Origin: Emticicia sp051209875
Lineage (GTDB): Bacteria; Bacteroidota; Bacteroidia; Cytophagales; Spirosomataceae
NCBI RefSeq assembly: GCF_051209875.1
Contig: NZ_JBNTQY010000004.1
Span: forward strand, 1-64,000
Reading direction: 5' to 3'
DNA length: 64,000 bases
Shown: piece by piece, positions 8,319 to 17,720 of the stretch
Layout of the letters: each line of letters opens with the position of its first letter
Position numbering within the stretch: position 1 is the stretch's first letter
Notes under the pieces: model-generated
Database searches by the model: none
Seen by the model: only the letters and a program-made list of their open reading frames with translations
What the model was told of the DNA's origin: nothing
Translations under genes and position numbers: made by a program

Positions 8319-9971
8319 ATGAAAACGACATTTACAATCGGAATTGACTACGGAACTGATTCAGTGAGAGCATTGGTGGTAAACAACCAAACTGGCGAAA
8401 ACATTGGTACAGCCGTGCATTATTATGAACGATGGAAACAAGGTTTATACTGTAATCCTTCAATTTCTCAGTTTAGACAACACCCACTTGACTACCTCGA
8501 AGGCCTTGAGAGTGCAATCAAAGGTGCATTAGAAGGCCTTTCGGAAGTAATTAAGCAAAGTATTGTCGGAATTTCAATTGATACCACGGGGTCAACCCCC
8601 GTAGCAGTTGATGAAAAAGGCACGCCACTGGCATTATTACCTGATTTTGCAGAAAATCCAAATGGAATGTTTATTCTTTGGAAAGACCACACTGCCAATG
8701 CCGAAGCAGAAGAAATCAATCATTTGGCTCATCATTGGGAGGTAGATTATACAAAATATGTTGGTGGAATTTATTCATCGGAATGGTTTTGGGCAAAGAT
8801 ACTCCGTACACTTCGAGTCGATGAGAGTATTCGTTCAAAAGCATTCTCGTGGGTCGAACACTGTGACTGGATTTCTGCTGTTTTAACTGGAAATACAAAT
8901 CCATTGACAATGAAACGTTCACGATGTGCTGCGGGCCACAAAGCCATGTGGCATGAAGAATTTGAAGGTTTGCCATCAGAAGATTTTTTTATAGAGCTTG
9001 ACCCACTTTTGGCTGGTTTACGAGAAAGACTTTTCAGAAATACTTACACTTCTGACGAATCAATGGGGAATATTTCAAGCGAATGGGCAGAAAAACTGGG
9101 ACTATCTACAAATGTTGTTATTGGCGTAGGTGCGTTTGACTGCCACATGGGTGCGGTAGGAGCCGAAATCGAACCCTATGATTTTGTGAGAGTAATGGGA
9201 ACATCTACATGCGATATGCTCATTGCACCAAACCGTAACGACGGACCGCTCGAAATTGGTCATTTACTCATTAAAGGGATTTGTGGACAAGTTGATGGCT
9301 CTATTATTCCAAATATGCTTGGAATGGAAGCTGGGCAATCAGCTTATGGTGATTATTATGCTTGGTTTCAGCGAGTTATTACTGAGCCTGTACGTGAACT
9401 TTTAGGCGAAAAAACCGCTGAAGAATTATCACAAAAACTTATTCCATATTTATCAGAGAAAGCAGCTCTCTTGCCCATTTCTGAAAATGACCCAGTAGCA
9501 ACGGATTGGATAAATGGACGTCGCACACCCGATGCCAATCACGAACTAAAAGCAGCATTTTTAGGACTGAATTTAGGCACAGATGCCGTCAAAATATTTA
9601 AAATGATTGTTGAGGCTACAGCGTTTGGTTCGAAAGCAATCGTTGATAGATTTATCAATGAAGGTGTGCCAATCAAACAAGTAATTGCCATTGGTGGTGT
9701 GGCAAAAAAATCACCTTTTGTCATGCAAACGCTTTCAGATGTGCTGAATATGCCAATAAAAGTAGCAAGTTCTGACCAAGCGTGTGCTTTAGGAGCGGCC
9801 ATGAATGCCTCTGTTGCAGCTGGTGTTTATACCAATCTCCGAGATGCACAAAAAGCGATGGGGTCTGGCTTCGATGCACGTTATGAGCCACGTGCGGAGT
9901 ACGTTGAGGTTTACCAAAAATTATATGGAAAATATCAGAAATTAGGAAAATTTATAGAAAACAATGCTTGA
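8319..9971 (+). CDS. araB: Ribulokinase (FGGY family)
   Basis: A 550-residue FGGY carbohydrate kinase that phosphorylates L-ribulose to L-ribulose 5-phosphate with ATP. The N-terminal phosphate motif FTIGIDYGTDSVRALVV, the central MGTSTCDML and the C-terminal IAIGGVAKKSPFVMQTLSDVL are typical of AraB-type ribulokinases, and the length is that of the family. It begins the arabinose operon, 67 bases after araR, with a palindrome immediately upstream. Its stop overlaps the start of araA by 8 bases, so the two are translationally linked. Confidence 0.95.
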   Translation: MKTTFTIGIDYGTDSVRALVVNNQTGENIGTAVHYYERWKQGLYCNPSISQFRQHPLDYLEGLESAIKGALEGLSEVIKQSIVGISIDTTGSTPVAVDEKGTPLALLPDFAENPNGMFILWKDHTANAEAEEINHLAHHWEVDYTKYVGGIYSSEWFWAKILRTLRVDESIRSKAFSWVEHCDWISAVLTGNTNPLTMKRSRCAAGHKAMWHEEFEGLPSEDFFIELDPLLAGLRERLFRNTYTSDESMGNISSEWAEKLGLSTNVVIGVGAFDCHMGAVGAEIEPYDFVRVMGTSTCDMLIAPNRNDGPLEIGHLLIKGICGQVDGSIIPNMLGMEAGQSAYGDYYAWFQRVITEPVRELLGEKTAEELSQKLIPYLSEKAALLPISENDPVATDWINGRRTPDANHELKAAFLGLNLGTDAVKIFKMIVEATAFGSKAIVDRFINEGVPIKQVIAIGGVAKKSPFVMQTLSDVLNMPIKVASSDQACALGAAMNASVAAGVYTNLRDAQKAMGSGFDARYEPRAEYVEVYQKLYGKYQKLGKFIENNA

Positions 9972-11454
9972 TTTAAAATCTTATGAGGTTTGGTTCATAA
10001 CTGGCAGCCAACATTTATACGGTGAAGAAACACTCCGTCAGGTTGATGAACATTCAAAAATTATTGCCGACTCGCTTAATAATTCATCAAAAATTCCTGT
10101 AAAGATTGTTTTTAAACCTGTTGTAAAAACACCAGAAGAAATCCTGACGATTTGCAGAGAAGCCAATGTTACGCCAAACTGTGTGGGTATTATTACTTGG
10201 ATGCACACTTTTTCGCCCGCCAAAATGTGGATTCGTGGTCTTAATGCTCTTCAAGTACCGCTTTTACACCTACATACGCAGTTCAATCGTGATATTCCTT
10301 ATGCCGATATTGACATGGACTTCATGAACCTTAATCAGTCTGCTCATGGAGATCGTGAATTTGGTCATATTATGTCAAAGATGCGATTGAATCGAAAGGT
10401 TGTGGTCGGGCATTGGCAAGCAGCATCTGTTCATGAAAAAATCAATGTATGGACACGTGTGGCGGTGGCAAAATACAGAATGCAAACCATGAAAGTAGCC
10501 CGCTTTGGTGACAACATGCGTCAAGTAGCAGTGACTGATGGCGATAAAGTTGCAGCCGAAATGAAATTTGGATTTTCGGTAAATACTTACGCTGTTGGTG
10601 ATTTGGTACAAGTAATCAATCAGATTTCTGATGCTGCAATTAGTAAATTAATTCAAGAATATGAAGACACGTATGCTTTGATGCCTTCGTTGACTAAAAA
10701 TGGAGATAAACGTAGTTCATTAGTCGAAGCAGCACGTATTGAATTAGGTTTGAAAGCATTCTTAGAAGAAGGTGGCTTTTCTGCTTATACAAATACATTT
10801 GAAGACCTTCATGGTATGCGTCAACTTCCTGGGATAGGTTCACAACGTATGATGGCGGCTGGCTATGGTTATGGAGGAGAAGGTGACTGGAAAACATCAG
10901 CTATGGTGCATATTATGAAAGTGATGGCAAATGGAATGAAAGGAGGAAATTCATTTATGGAAGATTACACTTATCATTTCGACCCAGCAAATCCGATGGT
11001 TTTAGGGTCACACATGCTCGAAATTTGTCCATCCATTGCAGCCAATCAAGTAAAATGCGAGGTTCATCCGCTTGGAATTGGCGGTAAAGAAGACCCAGTT
11101 CGTTTGGTTTTTAATGCTTCATCTGGGCCAGCCTTAAACGTATCATTGGTTGATTTAGGTAATCGCTTCCGCTTGATAGTCAATGAAGTAGAAGCTGTTG
11201 AAGTGACAGAAGAGTTTCCAAAACTTCCCACCGCACGAGCTTTATGGAAACCCCAACCAAGTATGGAAGTTGGTTTACAAGCTTGGATTTTGGCAGGAGG
11301 AGCTCATCATACAGTTTATAGTCAAAACCTTACTACTGAGTACATTGAAGATTTGGCCGAGCTATTCGATGTAGAGTTGGTGGTAATTGATAAAGATACT
11401 ACTATTCGTGGTTTGAAAAATGAGCTTAGATTTAATGATGTTGCTTATAAATAA
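9964..11454 (+). CDS. araA: L-arabinose isomerase
   Basis: A 496-residue enzyme converting L-arabinose to L-ribulose in the cytoplasm. Characteristic segments are VWFITGSQHLYGEETL at the N-terminus, WMHTFSPAKMWIRG, LHLHTQFNRDIPY, and LGSHMLEICPSIA, whose His together with the Glu and His residues around FLEEG, FEDLHG and HTV forms the Mn2+ site. The length equals that of the Escherichia coli enzyme family. It overlaps araB by 8 bases and is followed after 73 bases by mgsA. Confidence 0.96.
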   Translation: MLDLKSYEVWFITGSQHLYGEETLRQVDEHSKIIADSLNNSSKIPVKIVFKPVVKTPEEILTICREANVTPNCVGIITWMHTFSPAKMWIRGLNALQVPLLHLHTQFNRDIPYADIDMDFMNLNQSAHGDREFGHIMSKMRLNRKVVVGHWQAASVHEKINVWTRVAVAKYRMQTMKVARFGDNMRQVAVTDGDKVAAEMKFGFSVNTYAVGDLVQVINQISDAAISKLIQEYEDTYALMPSLTKNGDKRSSLVEAARIELGLKAFLEEGGFSAYTNTFEDLHGMRQLPGIGSQRMMAAGYGYGGEGDWKTSAMVHIMKVMANGMKGGNSFMEDYTYHFDPANPMVLGSHMLEICPSIAANQVKCEVHPLGIGGKEDPVRLVFNASSGPALNVSLVDLGNRFRLIVNEVEAVEVTEEFPKLPTARALWKPQPSMEVGLQAWILAGGAHHTVYSQNLTTEYIEDLAELFDVELVVIDKDTTIRGLKNELRFNDVAYK

Positions 11455-11527
11455 ATAGAATGGAAAATCCGTAAGTTTGTAAGTGTTTGTTTACTAATTT
11501 ACTGTCACCAATTCTTTTATACAAAAT

Positions 11528-11992
11528 ATGGCAGAATCATTCATTTCTAAAAAAGTTTTAGCACGAAAAAGAATAGCCTTAGTGGCACATGATAATAAAA
11601 AAGATGATTTAATAGACTGGGCGATTTATAATAAAGCTGTTTTATCAAAACATCAATTATTTGCTACTGGAACAACAGGTAAATTACTCGAAGAAGCCCT
11701 GGATATTTCTGTGGTAAGATTATTGAGTGGTCCTTTGGGTGGCGATCAACAAATCGGTGCTTTAATTGCCGAAGGGAAGATTGATATGCTTTTTTTCTTT
11801 TGGGATCCAATGGAAGCACAGCCTCATGACCCCGATATTAAAGCTTTGTTACGTTTAGGGGTGGTGTGGAATATTCCAATGGCTTGCGATCGTGCAACTG
11901 CGGATTATATAGTGACATCAGCACTGATGCACACTGAATATGAAGCGGTTGTACCTGATTATAAGAATTATTTAAAAAGAAGAATAGGATAA
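11528..11992 (+). CDS. mgsA: Methylglyoxal synthase
   Basis: A 154-residue protein with the full methylglyoxal synthase signature: ALVAHDNKKDDLIDW, FATGTTGKLLEE, GPLGGDQQIGALIAEGKID (catalytic Asp), FFFWDPMEAQPHDPDIKALLR and IPMACDRATADYIV. The enzyme turns dihydroxyacetone phosphate into methylglyoxal and phosphate and serves as an overflow valve when sugar phosphates pile up. Its place between araA and araD in the same direction is unusual and suggests it relieves phosphate trapping during fast arabinose use. Assignment of function is firm; the physiological reason is inference. Confidence 0.92.
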   Translation: MAESFISKKVLARKRIALVAHDNKKDDLIDWAIYNKAVLSKHQLFATGTTGKLLEEALDISVVRLLSGPLGGDQQIGALIAEGKIDMLFFFWDPMEAQPHDPDIKALLRLGVVWNIPMACDRATADYIVTSALMHTEYEAVVPDYKNYLKRRIG

Positions 11993-12041
11993 ATATGCAG
12001 TTAGATATATCATCCTTACAATGAAAATATAAAAAATTGAT

Positions 12042-12740
12042 ATGTATCAATCTTTAAAAGAAGAGTGTTTTGAGGCAAATATGATGCTTCCAAAACTGGG
12101 TTTGGTTTTATTTACTTTCGGGAACGTAAGTGCAGTTGACCGAGAAAAGGCAGTTTTTGCTATCAAACCAAGCGGTGTACCTTACGAATTTCTAAAACCA
12201 GAAGACATTGTAATTATGGATTATGACGCAAAAGTGGTGGAAGGTAAAATGCGGCCATCTTCTGATACCAAAACACATGCTCAATTATACAAAAATTGGG
12301 ACGATATTGGAGGTATCACGCACACACATAGTACTTATGCAGTAGCGTGGGCTCAAGCGGGCATGGATATTCCTATTTTTGGTACGACTCATGCCGACCA
12401 CACCCACCAAGATATTCCTTGTGCAAAAGTGCTAACCGATGAAATGATTGAAGGCGATTATGAATTTGAAACTGGAAATCAAATCTTTGATTGTTTCAAA
12501 GAAAAAAGCCTTTCGTATAAAGAGGTAGAAATGGTTTTATTGCAAAATCACGGGCCTTTTACGTGGGGAAAAAATGCCGAAAAATCAGTATATAATGCGG
12601 CAGTTTTGGAAGAAGTGGCTAAAATGGCGATGCTTACACTTCAGATAAACCCAAATACGCCAAGAATAAAAGATACATTACGGATGAAACATTATGAGCG
12701 TAAACACGGTAAAAATGCCTACTACGGACAAGGTTGTTAA
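12042..12740 (+). CDS. araD: L-ribulose-5-phosphate 4-epimerase
   Basis: A 232-residue class II aldolase/epimerase family member making D-xylulose 5-phosphate from L-ribulose 5-phosphate. Zinc-site and family motifs are visible: GNVSAVDREK, AIKPSGVPYEFLKPEDIV, SSDTKTHAQLYKNW, THTHSTYAVAWAQAG (two zinc-binding His) and MVLLQNHGPFTWG (third His). Length fits AraD. It stands 49 bases behind mgsA and 41 bases ahead of the transaldolase, completing the araBAD set. Confidence 0.95.
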   Translation: MYQSLKEECFEANMMLPKLGLVLFTFGNVSAVDREKAVFAIKPSGVPYEFLKPEDIVIMDYDAKVVEGKMRPSSDTKTHAQLYKNWDDIGGITHTHSTYAVAWAQAGMDIPIFGTTHADHTHQDIPCAKVLTDEMIEGDYEFETGNQIFDCFKEKSLSYKEVEMVLLQNHGPFTWGKNAEKSVYNAAVLEEVAKMAMLTLQINPNTPRIKDTLRMKHYERKHGKNAYYGQGC

Positions 12741-12781
12741 TCAAAAAACATAAAAATTATCACAAAAAAACATTAAAAAAA

Positions 12782-13438
12782 ATGAAATTTTTTATCGACA
12801 CAGCCAATTTGGCGGAAATTAAAGAAGCAAATGATTTGGGTGTTTTAGATGGTGTAACAACCAATCCATCGTTAATGGCAAAAGAAGGCATTTCTGGCCA
12901 AGAGAATATTCTAAACCACTATAAAGCGATTTGTGAAATTGTAGATGGCCCGATTTCGGCAGAAGTAATTTCTACTGATTTTGAAGGGATGATAAAAGAG
13001 GGTGAAGCATTGGCCGATTTGCATCCAAATATTGTAGTAAAAGTGCCTATGATTAAAGACGGTATCAAAGCAATTAAGTATTTTACACAAAAAGGTATTA
13101 AAACAAATTGTACATTGGTGTTTTCAGCGGGACAAGCACTTTTGGCAGCTAAAGCTGGAGCTACTTATGTTTCACCATTTATTGGCCGTTTAGATGATAT
13201 CTCTGTCAATGGTTTAGATTTAATTCAACAAATTCGTGTGATTTTTGATAATTATGGATTTCAAACTCAAATTTTAGCAGCCTCTGTTCGACACCCAATT
13301 CATATTATTAAATGTGCTGAAATTGGCTCAGATGTAATGACAGGTCCATTAAGTGCAATTTTAGCATTACTAAAACATCCACTTACAGATAGCGGCTTAG
13401 AGAAATTCTTAGCTGATTATAAGAAAGTAAATGGATAA
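12782..13438 (+). CDS. tal: Transaldolase, small TalC/fructose-6-phosphate aldolase-like type
   Basis: 218 residues starting at the ATG in MKFFIDTANLAEIKEAND. This start is preferred over a longer frame because it matches the universal N-terminus of the small transaldolase family. The Schiff-base lysine lies in VVKVPMIKDG, followed by TNCTLVFSAGQALLAAKAGATYVSPFIGRLDD. The enzyme moves a three-carbon dihydroxyacetone unit between sugar phosphates, feeding xylulose 5-phosphate carbon from AraD into fructose 6-phosphate. No transketolase is encoded nearby, so that step must come from elsewhere in the genome. Confidence 0.93.
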   Translation: MKFFIDTANLAEIKEANDLGVLDGVTTNPSLMAKEGISGQENILNHYKAICEIVDGPISAEVISTDFEGMIKEGEALADLHPNIVVKVPMIKDGIKAIKYFTQKGIKTNCTLVFSAGQALLAAKAGATYVSPFIGRLDDISVNGLDLIQQIRVIFDNYGFQTQILAASVRHPIHIIKCAEIGSDVMTGPLSAILALLKHPLTDSGLEKFLADYKKVNG

Positions 13439-13480
13439 ATAAAGACATCATTGATATATACTAAAGGCTATTAATTCTAA

Positions 13481-13684
13481 TTGCCTTATGCACGTTTGGG
13501 TATTCCCTCACTCATGTACACCACGCTTTTGCATCCTGATTACCACACTCCTCAGGATAGGGTAGAAAATTTTAATTTCCCAAAATTAAAGAAAATGGCT
13601 GACTGGATGTATAGAACAGGCTGGAAAGTAGCCAATAACAAACAAAGTCCGAATACAGAGAAAAATTTTAAATTAGAAAGGTGA
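13481..13684 (+). pseudogene. C-terminal fragment of an M28-family metallopeptidase
   Basis: The frame from 13481 reads PYARLGIPSLMYTTLLHPDYHTPQDR, then VENFNFPKLKKMADWMY. This matches the C-terminal end of secreted M28 aminopeptidases, including the late zinc-ligand His in DYHTPQD. The frame is closed by a stop directly before this point (13478-13480), so the catalytic N-terminal 300 or more residues are missing. A TTG could start it, but no useful enzyme would result. It is a gene remnant left behind the arabinose operon. Confidence 0.75.
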
Positions 13685-13704
13685 GATTTAGTTTTTTTTG
13701 AAAT

Positions 13705-13728
13705 CCGCAATAGATTATTCTATTGCGG
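13705..13728 (+). terminator. Rho-independent terminator after the arabinose operon and M28 fragment
   Basis: Arms 13705-13714 and 13719-13728 (CCGCAATAGA and its complement) close a 4-base loop and are followed by a run of nine T. This is a classical terminator, and it ends transcription coming from the araBAD-tal side. Beyond it, up to 13940, I see only an unrecognised open stretch ending at a stop at 13894 and a short direct repeat (GATAATACCTA at 13890 and 13905). Confidence 0.85.
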
Positions 13729-13940
13729 TTTTTTTCTGTTTCAGCACTTTAAAAAAGATTACCTTACTATCCGTTCTCCATTTATAATTTTATTGGCAAC
13801 TAAAATAATAGCGATAGAAATTCAGAAAACAACGCATGATTTAGGAGTATCATTTGCGAACATAGATAAAAACAGAACTTCAATTATGCGATAATACCTA
13901 CTAAGATAATACCTATAATGTAAATAAACAATGACTTGAT

Positions 13941-14660
13941 TTATCTTTTAAACCTGTATAAATACGGAGCTTTATTTTGTGCTCCTGTGAACTTCTTTTC
14001 GAGACGTTCAAGTACATTTAATTCCAAAATTTTCTTTTGAAAGTTATTCATGGCAAATTGTTTGTCATAAACTGCTTCATAAAGTTCTTGTACTTCACGC
14101 ATCGTAAAAGTTTCATGCAACATATTAAAACCAATGAGTTTTTGGTCAATATTTTGCCTGAGAGCTTCAAGGGCATACTCCAAAATTTCGTTGTGGTCGT
14201 GAATCATTTCAGGTATATCCTTGATACTCCTCCATTCGAGGTATTCATCAAGTTCTCCGATTTGTGGCGTTACTTTACTAATTTCAACCAAGGCATAAAA
14301 ACCAATACATATAAACCTACTGGTTATCCATTCGGCATCTGCAACATTGTATTTTTGGCTAAGTTGAGTCATTAGCAAATCTCTAAATTTGCTATTAACT
14401 ATTCTATTTTCGTCACCAAAAACCCTAAATTGTTCTAAGTATATATTCTCAAGAGCAGTTCGTTCTTTCAGGATTCTACTTGCAGCTTTTTCAATCCCTT
14501 CATTTTTTTTGATGTATCCGCCTGGTAAATTCCAAATATCATTGCCAAATCTTGATTTTGAAATCAAAACTTTCAATTCTTTTTCTTCGTAACCAAATAT
14601 TACACAATCAATCGAAAGGTTTGAAATATAATTTTCTCTACCAAATTCTCTCATAAACAT
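13941..14660 (-). CDS. Nudix/winged-helix transcriptional regulator (AraR/NrtR type), paralogue 2
   Basis: 239 residues, the only minus-strand gene in the left third. A Nudix-fold domain (about 12-150) carries a degenerate Nudix box (GGYIKKNEGIEKAASRILKERTAL), so catalysis is unlikely. A winged helix follows (FTMREVQELYEAVYDKQFAMNNFQKKILEL). It is divergent from the propeller gene at 14917. The 256-base gap holds a perfect 10-bp inverted repeat at 14752 beside a -7-like box, a plausible autoregulatory operator. Its effector is probably a sugar or sugar derivative handled by the genes at 14917-17675, but this is inference. Confidence 0.75.
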   Translation of the reverse strand: MFMREFGRENYISNLSIDCVIFGYEEKELKVLISKSRFGNDIWNLPGGYIKKNEGIEKAASRILKERTALENIYLEQFRVFGDENRIVNSKFRDLLMTQLSQKYNVADAEWITSRFICIGFYALVEISKVTPQIGELDEYLEWRSIKDIPEMIHDHNEILEYALEALRQNIDQKLIGFNMLHETFTMREVQELYEAVYDKQFAMNNFQKKILELNVLERLEKKFTGAQNKAPYLYRFKR

Positions 14661-14751
14661 AGAAATTTTCTCAAATCACAAAGATACGCTTAATGATCGA
14701 ATTTTAATGAAGCAATAAATATGATTATTTGGTGAAAAAATAAAATAAAAC

Positions 14752-14796
14752 TTTATTATCTTTTTTTTAGATAATAAAAATATTTTTATACTTTTG
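14752..14796 (+). promoter_or_regulatory. Inverted repeat and -7 box between divergent genes
   Basis: TTTATTATCT (14752-14761) and AGATAATAAA (14769-14778) are perfect 10-bp arms around seven T. Eleven bases on, TACTTTTG (14789-14796) fits the Bacteroidota TAnnTTTG box for the + strand gene at 14917. The repeat occupies the upstream promoter region, as an operator for the divergent regulator would. It could also form a hairpin. Confidence 0.5.
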
Positions 14797-14916
14797 CTTT
14801 AGAATTGAAAGCATTCGAAAGTTTAAAACTCTTATCCAAACTTTTGATGGTCTGCAACTAATGATTAATTAAGGTAAACAAAAAATTAATTTTAATAAAT
14901 ATCAACCAATACACTC

Positions 14917-16221
14917 ATGCAAAAATTCTTACTTATACTATTTCAAATGCTTATATTTGGAAACATTTACGGGCAATCAAAGCAAGATTCTCTCGCGATA
15001 ATCCAGTTATTAGAAAAAGAAGGAGCAACTTGGCGAATGGGAGATGCCAAAGGACACGCTGACTGTTGGGCCGTGAAACCAAATGGACGTGTATTGATTT
15101 CAACATCTGAAGGAAGAAGCTTGGATTTTCCATCAGACCGAATCGCAAATGCACCTGCAACTATGATGACAGGCGGGGGCTTCTCGATTCATTCAAATTA
15201 TAAAATGAGTATAGGAAATACATCAGCTTGGGTAATCCATGACGAGGTTTCTATTGGCAAAGATGGGAAAGAAACGCTTTCTCATGAAGTTAGGATGTTA
15301 GAAAAAATCAAAGGACAATGGAAATTAATTGGGCAATCGAACCATCAATATAAACCCGAAAAGCCAAAGACTGATACTACCAGCTATATTCAAACTGTTG
15401 ATATTAAGACTGGCCGAGTAGAAACTGTTTTGGCAATTAACAAACATTTTGAAGCTCCAAACTGGCATCCTGATAATTATTTGATTTTGAATAGTTATGG
15501 AAAACTTTATACGATTGATGTTGCTACTAAGAAAATGAATCTGTTGAATACAGGATTTGCTATAAATAATAACAATGATCACGGTATTTCGCCTGATAAA
15601 AAATGGCTGGCAATTAGTAATGTAGATAGAAATGACCCATCACCCAAACGTTATAAATCAGCTATTTATGTGTTGCCTATTGGTGGTGGAGAGCCTCGCC
15701 GTATAACCTCAGAAGTAATGTCGTTTTGGCATGGTTGGAGTATGGATGGAAAAACATTGGCTTATTGTGGCGAAAGAAATAGAAACTATGATATTTATAG
15801 TATTAGTATAGAAGGTGGAGCAGAAAAAAGACTTACTACCACAGAAGGCTTAGATGATGGCCCAGATTATTCGCCAGATGGAAAGTATATTTACTTCAAT
15901 TCATATCGTACAGGACGTATGCAAATTTGGCGTATGAATGCTGATGGTTCAAATCCCGAGCAATTGACATTCGATGAAAACTCAAATTGGTTTGCACACC
16001 CATCGCCAGATGGTAAATGGATCGCTTATATTTCTTATCAATCCGACGAAAAACAAGCACATTTATTCGGAAAACAAGTAAAACTTCGTTTAATGGATGT
16101 AAAAACTAAAGAAATAAGAGACTTAACGCCTGTATTCTTTGGTGGGCAAGGCACAATCAATGTACCTTCATGGAGTGCCGATAGTAAAAAAGTTGCTTTT
16201 GTGAGTTATTCAATAAAATAA
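14917..16221 (+). CDS. Secreted two-domain protein: SnoaL/DUF4440-like domain plus TolB-type propeller
   Basis: A 434-residue protein with a signal peptide (MQKFLLILFQMLIFGNIYGQ). Residues about 22-150 resemble the SnoaL-like/DUF4440 cone fold (QLLEKEGATWRMGDAKGHADCW; KIKGQWKLIGQSNHQY at its end). Residues about 160-430 carry repeated PD40/TolB-like blades: WHPDNYLILNS, ISPDKKWLAIS, WSMDGKTLAYCGE, YSPDGKYIYFNSYRTGRMQIW, PSPDGKWIAYIS and WSADSKKVAFVSY. The role is not known; periplasmic binding or sensing is likely. It is followed by the oxidoreductase gene 53 bases downstream, and the two probably act in the same sugar-derivative pathway. Confidence 0.7.
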   Translation: MQKFLLILFQMLIFGNIYGQSKQDSLAIIQLLEKEGATWRMGDAKGHADCWAVKPNGRVLISTSEGRSLDFPSDRIANAPATMMTGGGFSIHSNYKMSIGNTSAWVIHDEVSIGKDGKETLSHEVRMLEKIKGQWKLIGQSNHQYKPEKPKTDTTSYIQTVDIKTGRVETVLAINKHFEAPNWHPDNYLILNSYGKLYTIDVATKKMNLLNTGFAINNNNDHGISPDKKWLAISNVDRNDPSPKRYKSAIYVLPIGGGEPRRITSEVMSFWHGWSMDGKTLAYCGERNRNYDIYSISIEGGAEKRLTTTEGLDDGPDYSPDGKYIYFNSYRTGRMQIWRMNADGSNPEQLTFDENSNWFAHPSPDGKWIAYISYQSDEKQAHLFGKQVKLRLMDVKTKEIRDLTPVFFGGQGTINVPSWSADSKKVAFVSYSIK

Positions 16222-16274
16222 TATTTAGCGTTAAAATTCATCAAATGGTTTCTCTATAAAATCTCTATAAAAAA

Positions 16275-17675
16275 ATGAAAAACGAAAGTCCAAATTCAAG
16301 AAGAAAATTCTTGCAACAGATCGGAGCAACCAGTTTAGTGGCAGCTTCATCTCCATTTGCTTCGCTTGCAACAAGTGCAAAAGCCGAAGAACGAATTTTG
16401 CAATATGAAAAAAAAATCACTTCAAACGATAAAATCAGAATTGGTGTAATTGGCTACGGAGTACAAGGGCATTTTGATTTGAATACAGCTCTCAAAGTGC
16501 CAGGTGTAGAATTGGCAGGAATTTGCGATTTGTACACTGGTAGAATCCAAAATGCCAAAGAAAAATATGGTAACGAATTATTTACGACCAATAATTACAA
16601 AGATATTTTAGATAGAAAAGATATTGATGCTGTTTTGATTTGCACGACAGATGTATGGCACGCTCGCATTACGCTTGATGCACTGGCAAAAGGTAAGCAT
16701 GTTTACTGTGAAAAACCGATGGTTTACAAAATCAGCGAAGGTTATCCTGTTATGGCGGCTGCTAAAAAGTCGGGCAAAGTTTTACAAGTTGGTAGCCAAA
16801 GAGTAAGTAGTATTGGTTATGCCAAAGCAAAAGAATTGTTGGCAGCGGGTGAAATCGGGAAACTCAACATGGTCAATGCTGTGTATGACCGACAAAGCTC
16901 TATTGGTTCGTGGGAATATACGATTCCGAAAGACGCAGATGCCCTAACTACAAATTGGGGCAAGTTTATCGAAGCTACGGAAAAAATGGCTTTTGATGCT
17001 AAAAAATTCTTTTGGTGGAGAGCCTTCAAAGAAGTTGGTACTGGCGTAGCGGGCGATTTATTTATTCATTTGCTCAGCGGATCACATTTCATTACCAATT
17101 CAAAAGGCCCAGAAAGTATTTATAGTACGGGTCAGTTTAGTTATTGGAAAGATGGCAGAAACTTGCCAGATGTTATGTCGGGAGTAATGCAGTACCCTGA
17201 TAGCCCCGAACACGCAGCATACCAACTGACATTGCAGGTAAACTTCATCAGTGGTACAGGTGGTCAAGAAGTGATTCGTTTGGTAGGTTCAGAAGGCATT
17301 ATTGATGTTATCGGCAATAATATAACGGTTAAACACAGCCTAATGCCTGAAGCTCCAGGTTTTGGAGGATATGATTCATTATTTACTTTCTCGAAAAGTA
17401 TGCAGGACGAAATGCAGAAAGAATATGATGCAAAATGGACTGCCGAACAAAGAAAAAGAAAAACCAAAGAAGATATTGTTTTTAAAGCACCTACTGGTTA
17501 TGACGACCATTTAGATCACTTTACGAACTTTTTTGATTCGATAAGAACAGGAAAGAAAGTTATTGAAGATGCCGAATTTGGTTTTAGAGCAGCAGCCCCA
17601 GCTTTAGCTTGTAACGAAAGTTATTTTAGTAAAAAGATTGTTCATTGGGATCCTGTAAATTTGAAATTAAAATAG
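16275..17675 (+). CDS. Gfo/Idh/MocA-family oxidoreductase with twin-arginine signal
   Basis: 466 residues. The N-terminus NSRRKFLQQIGATSLVAASSPFA is a twin-arginine export signal. The Rossmann fold follows at about residue 55 (IRIGVIGYGVQGHFD, dinucleotide-binding GxGxxG), with CTTDVWHARITLDALAKGKHVYCEKPM, the EKP motif typical of the family. Exported members of this family in Bacteroidota carry tightly bound NAD(P) folded before export, and act on sugars or sugar acids in the periplasm. The substrate here is unknown. It forms a two-gene unit with 14917 and ends at a terminator. Confidence 0.85.
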   Translation: MKNESPNSRRKFLQQIGATSLVAASSPFASLATSAKAEERILQYEKKITSNDKIRIGVIGYGVQGHFDLNTALKVPGVELAGICDLYTGRIQNAKEKYGNELFTTNNYKDILDRKDIDAVLICTTDVWHARITLDALAKGKHVYCEKPMVYKISEGYPVMAAAKKSGKVLQVGSQRVSSIGYAKAKELLAAGEIGKLNMVNAVYDRQSSIGSWEYTIPKDADALTTNWGKFIEATEKMAFDAKKFFWWRAFKEVGTGVAGDLFIHLLSGSHFITNSKGPESIYSTGQFSYWKDGRNLPDVMSGVMQYPDSPEHAAYQLTLQVNFISGTGGQEVIRLVGSEGIIDVIGNNITVKHSLMPEAPGFGGYDSLFTFSKSMQDEMQKEYDAKWTAEQRKRKTKEDIVFKAPTGYDDHLDHFTNFFDSIRTGKKVIEDAEFGFRAAAPALACNESYFSKKIVHWDPVNLKLK

Positions 17676-17720
17676 TTCATCTGCTGAAGTATAGTCACAA
17701 AAAAACAAAGAAGAAAAATA

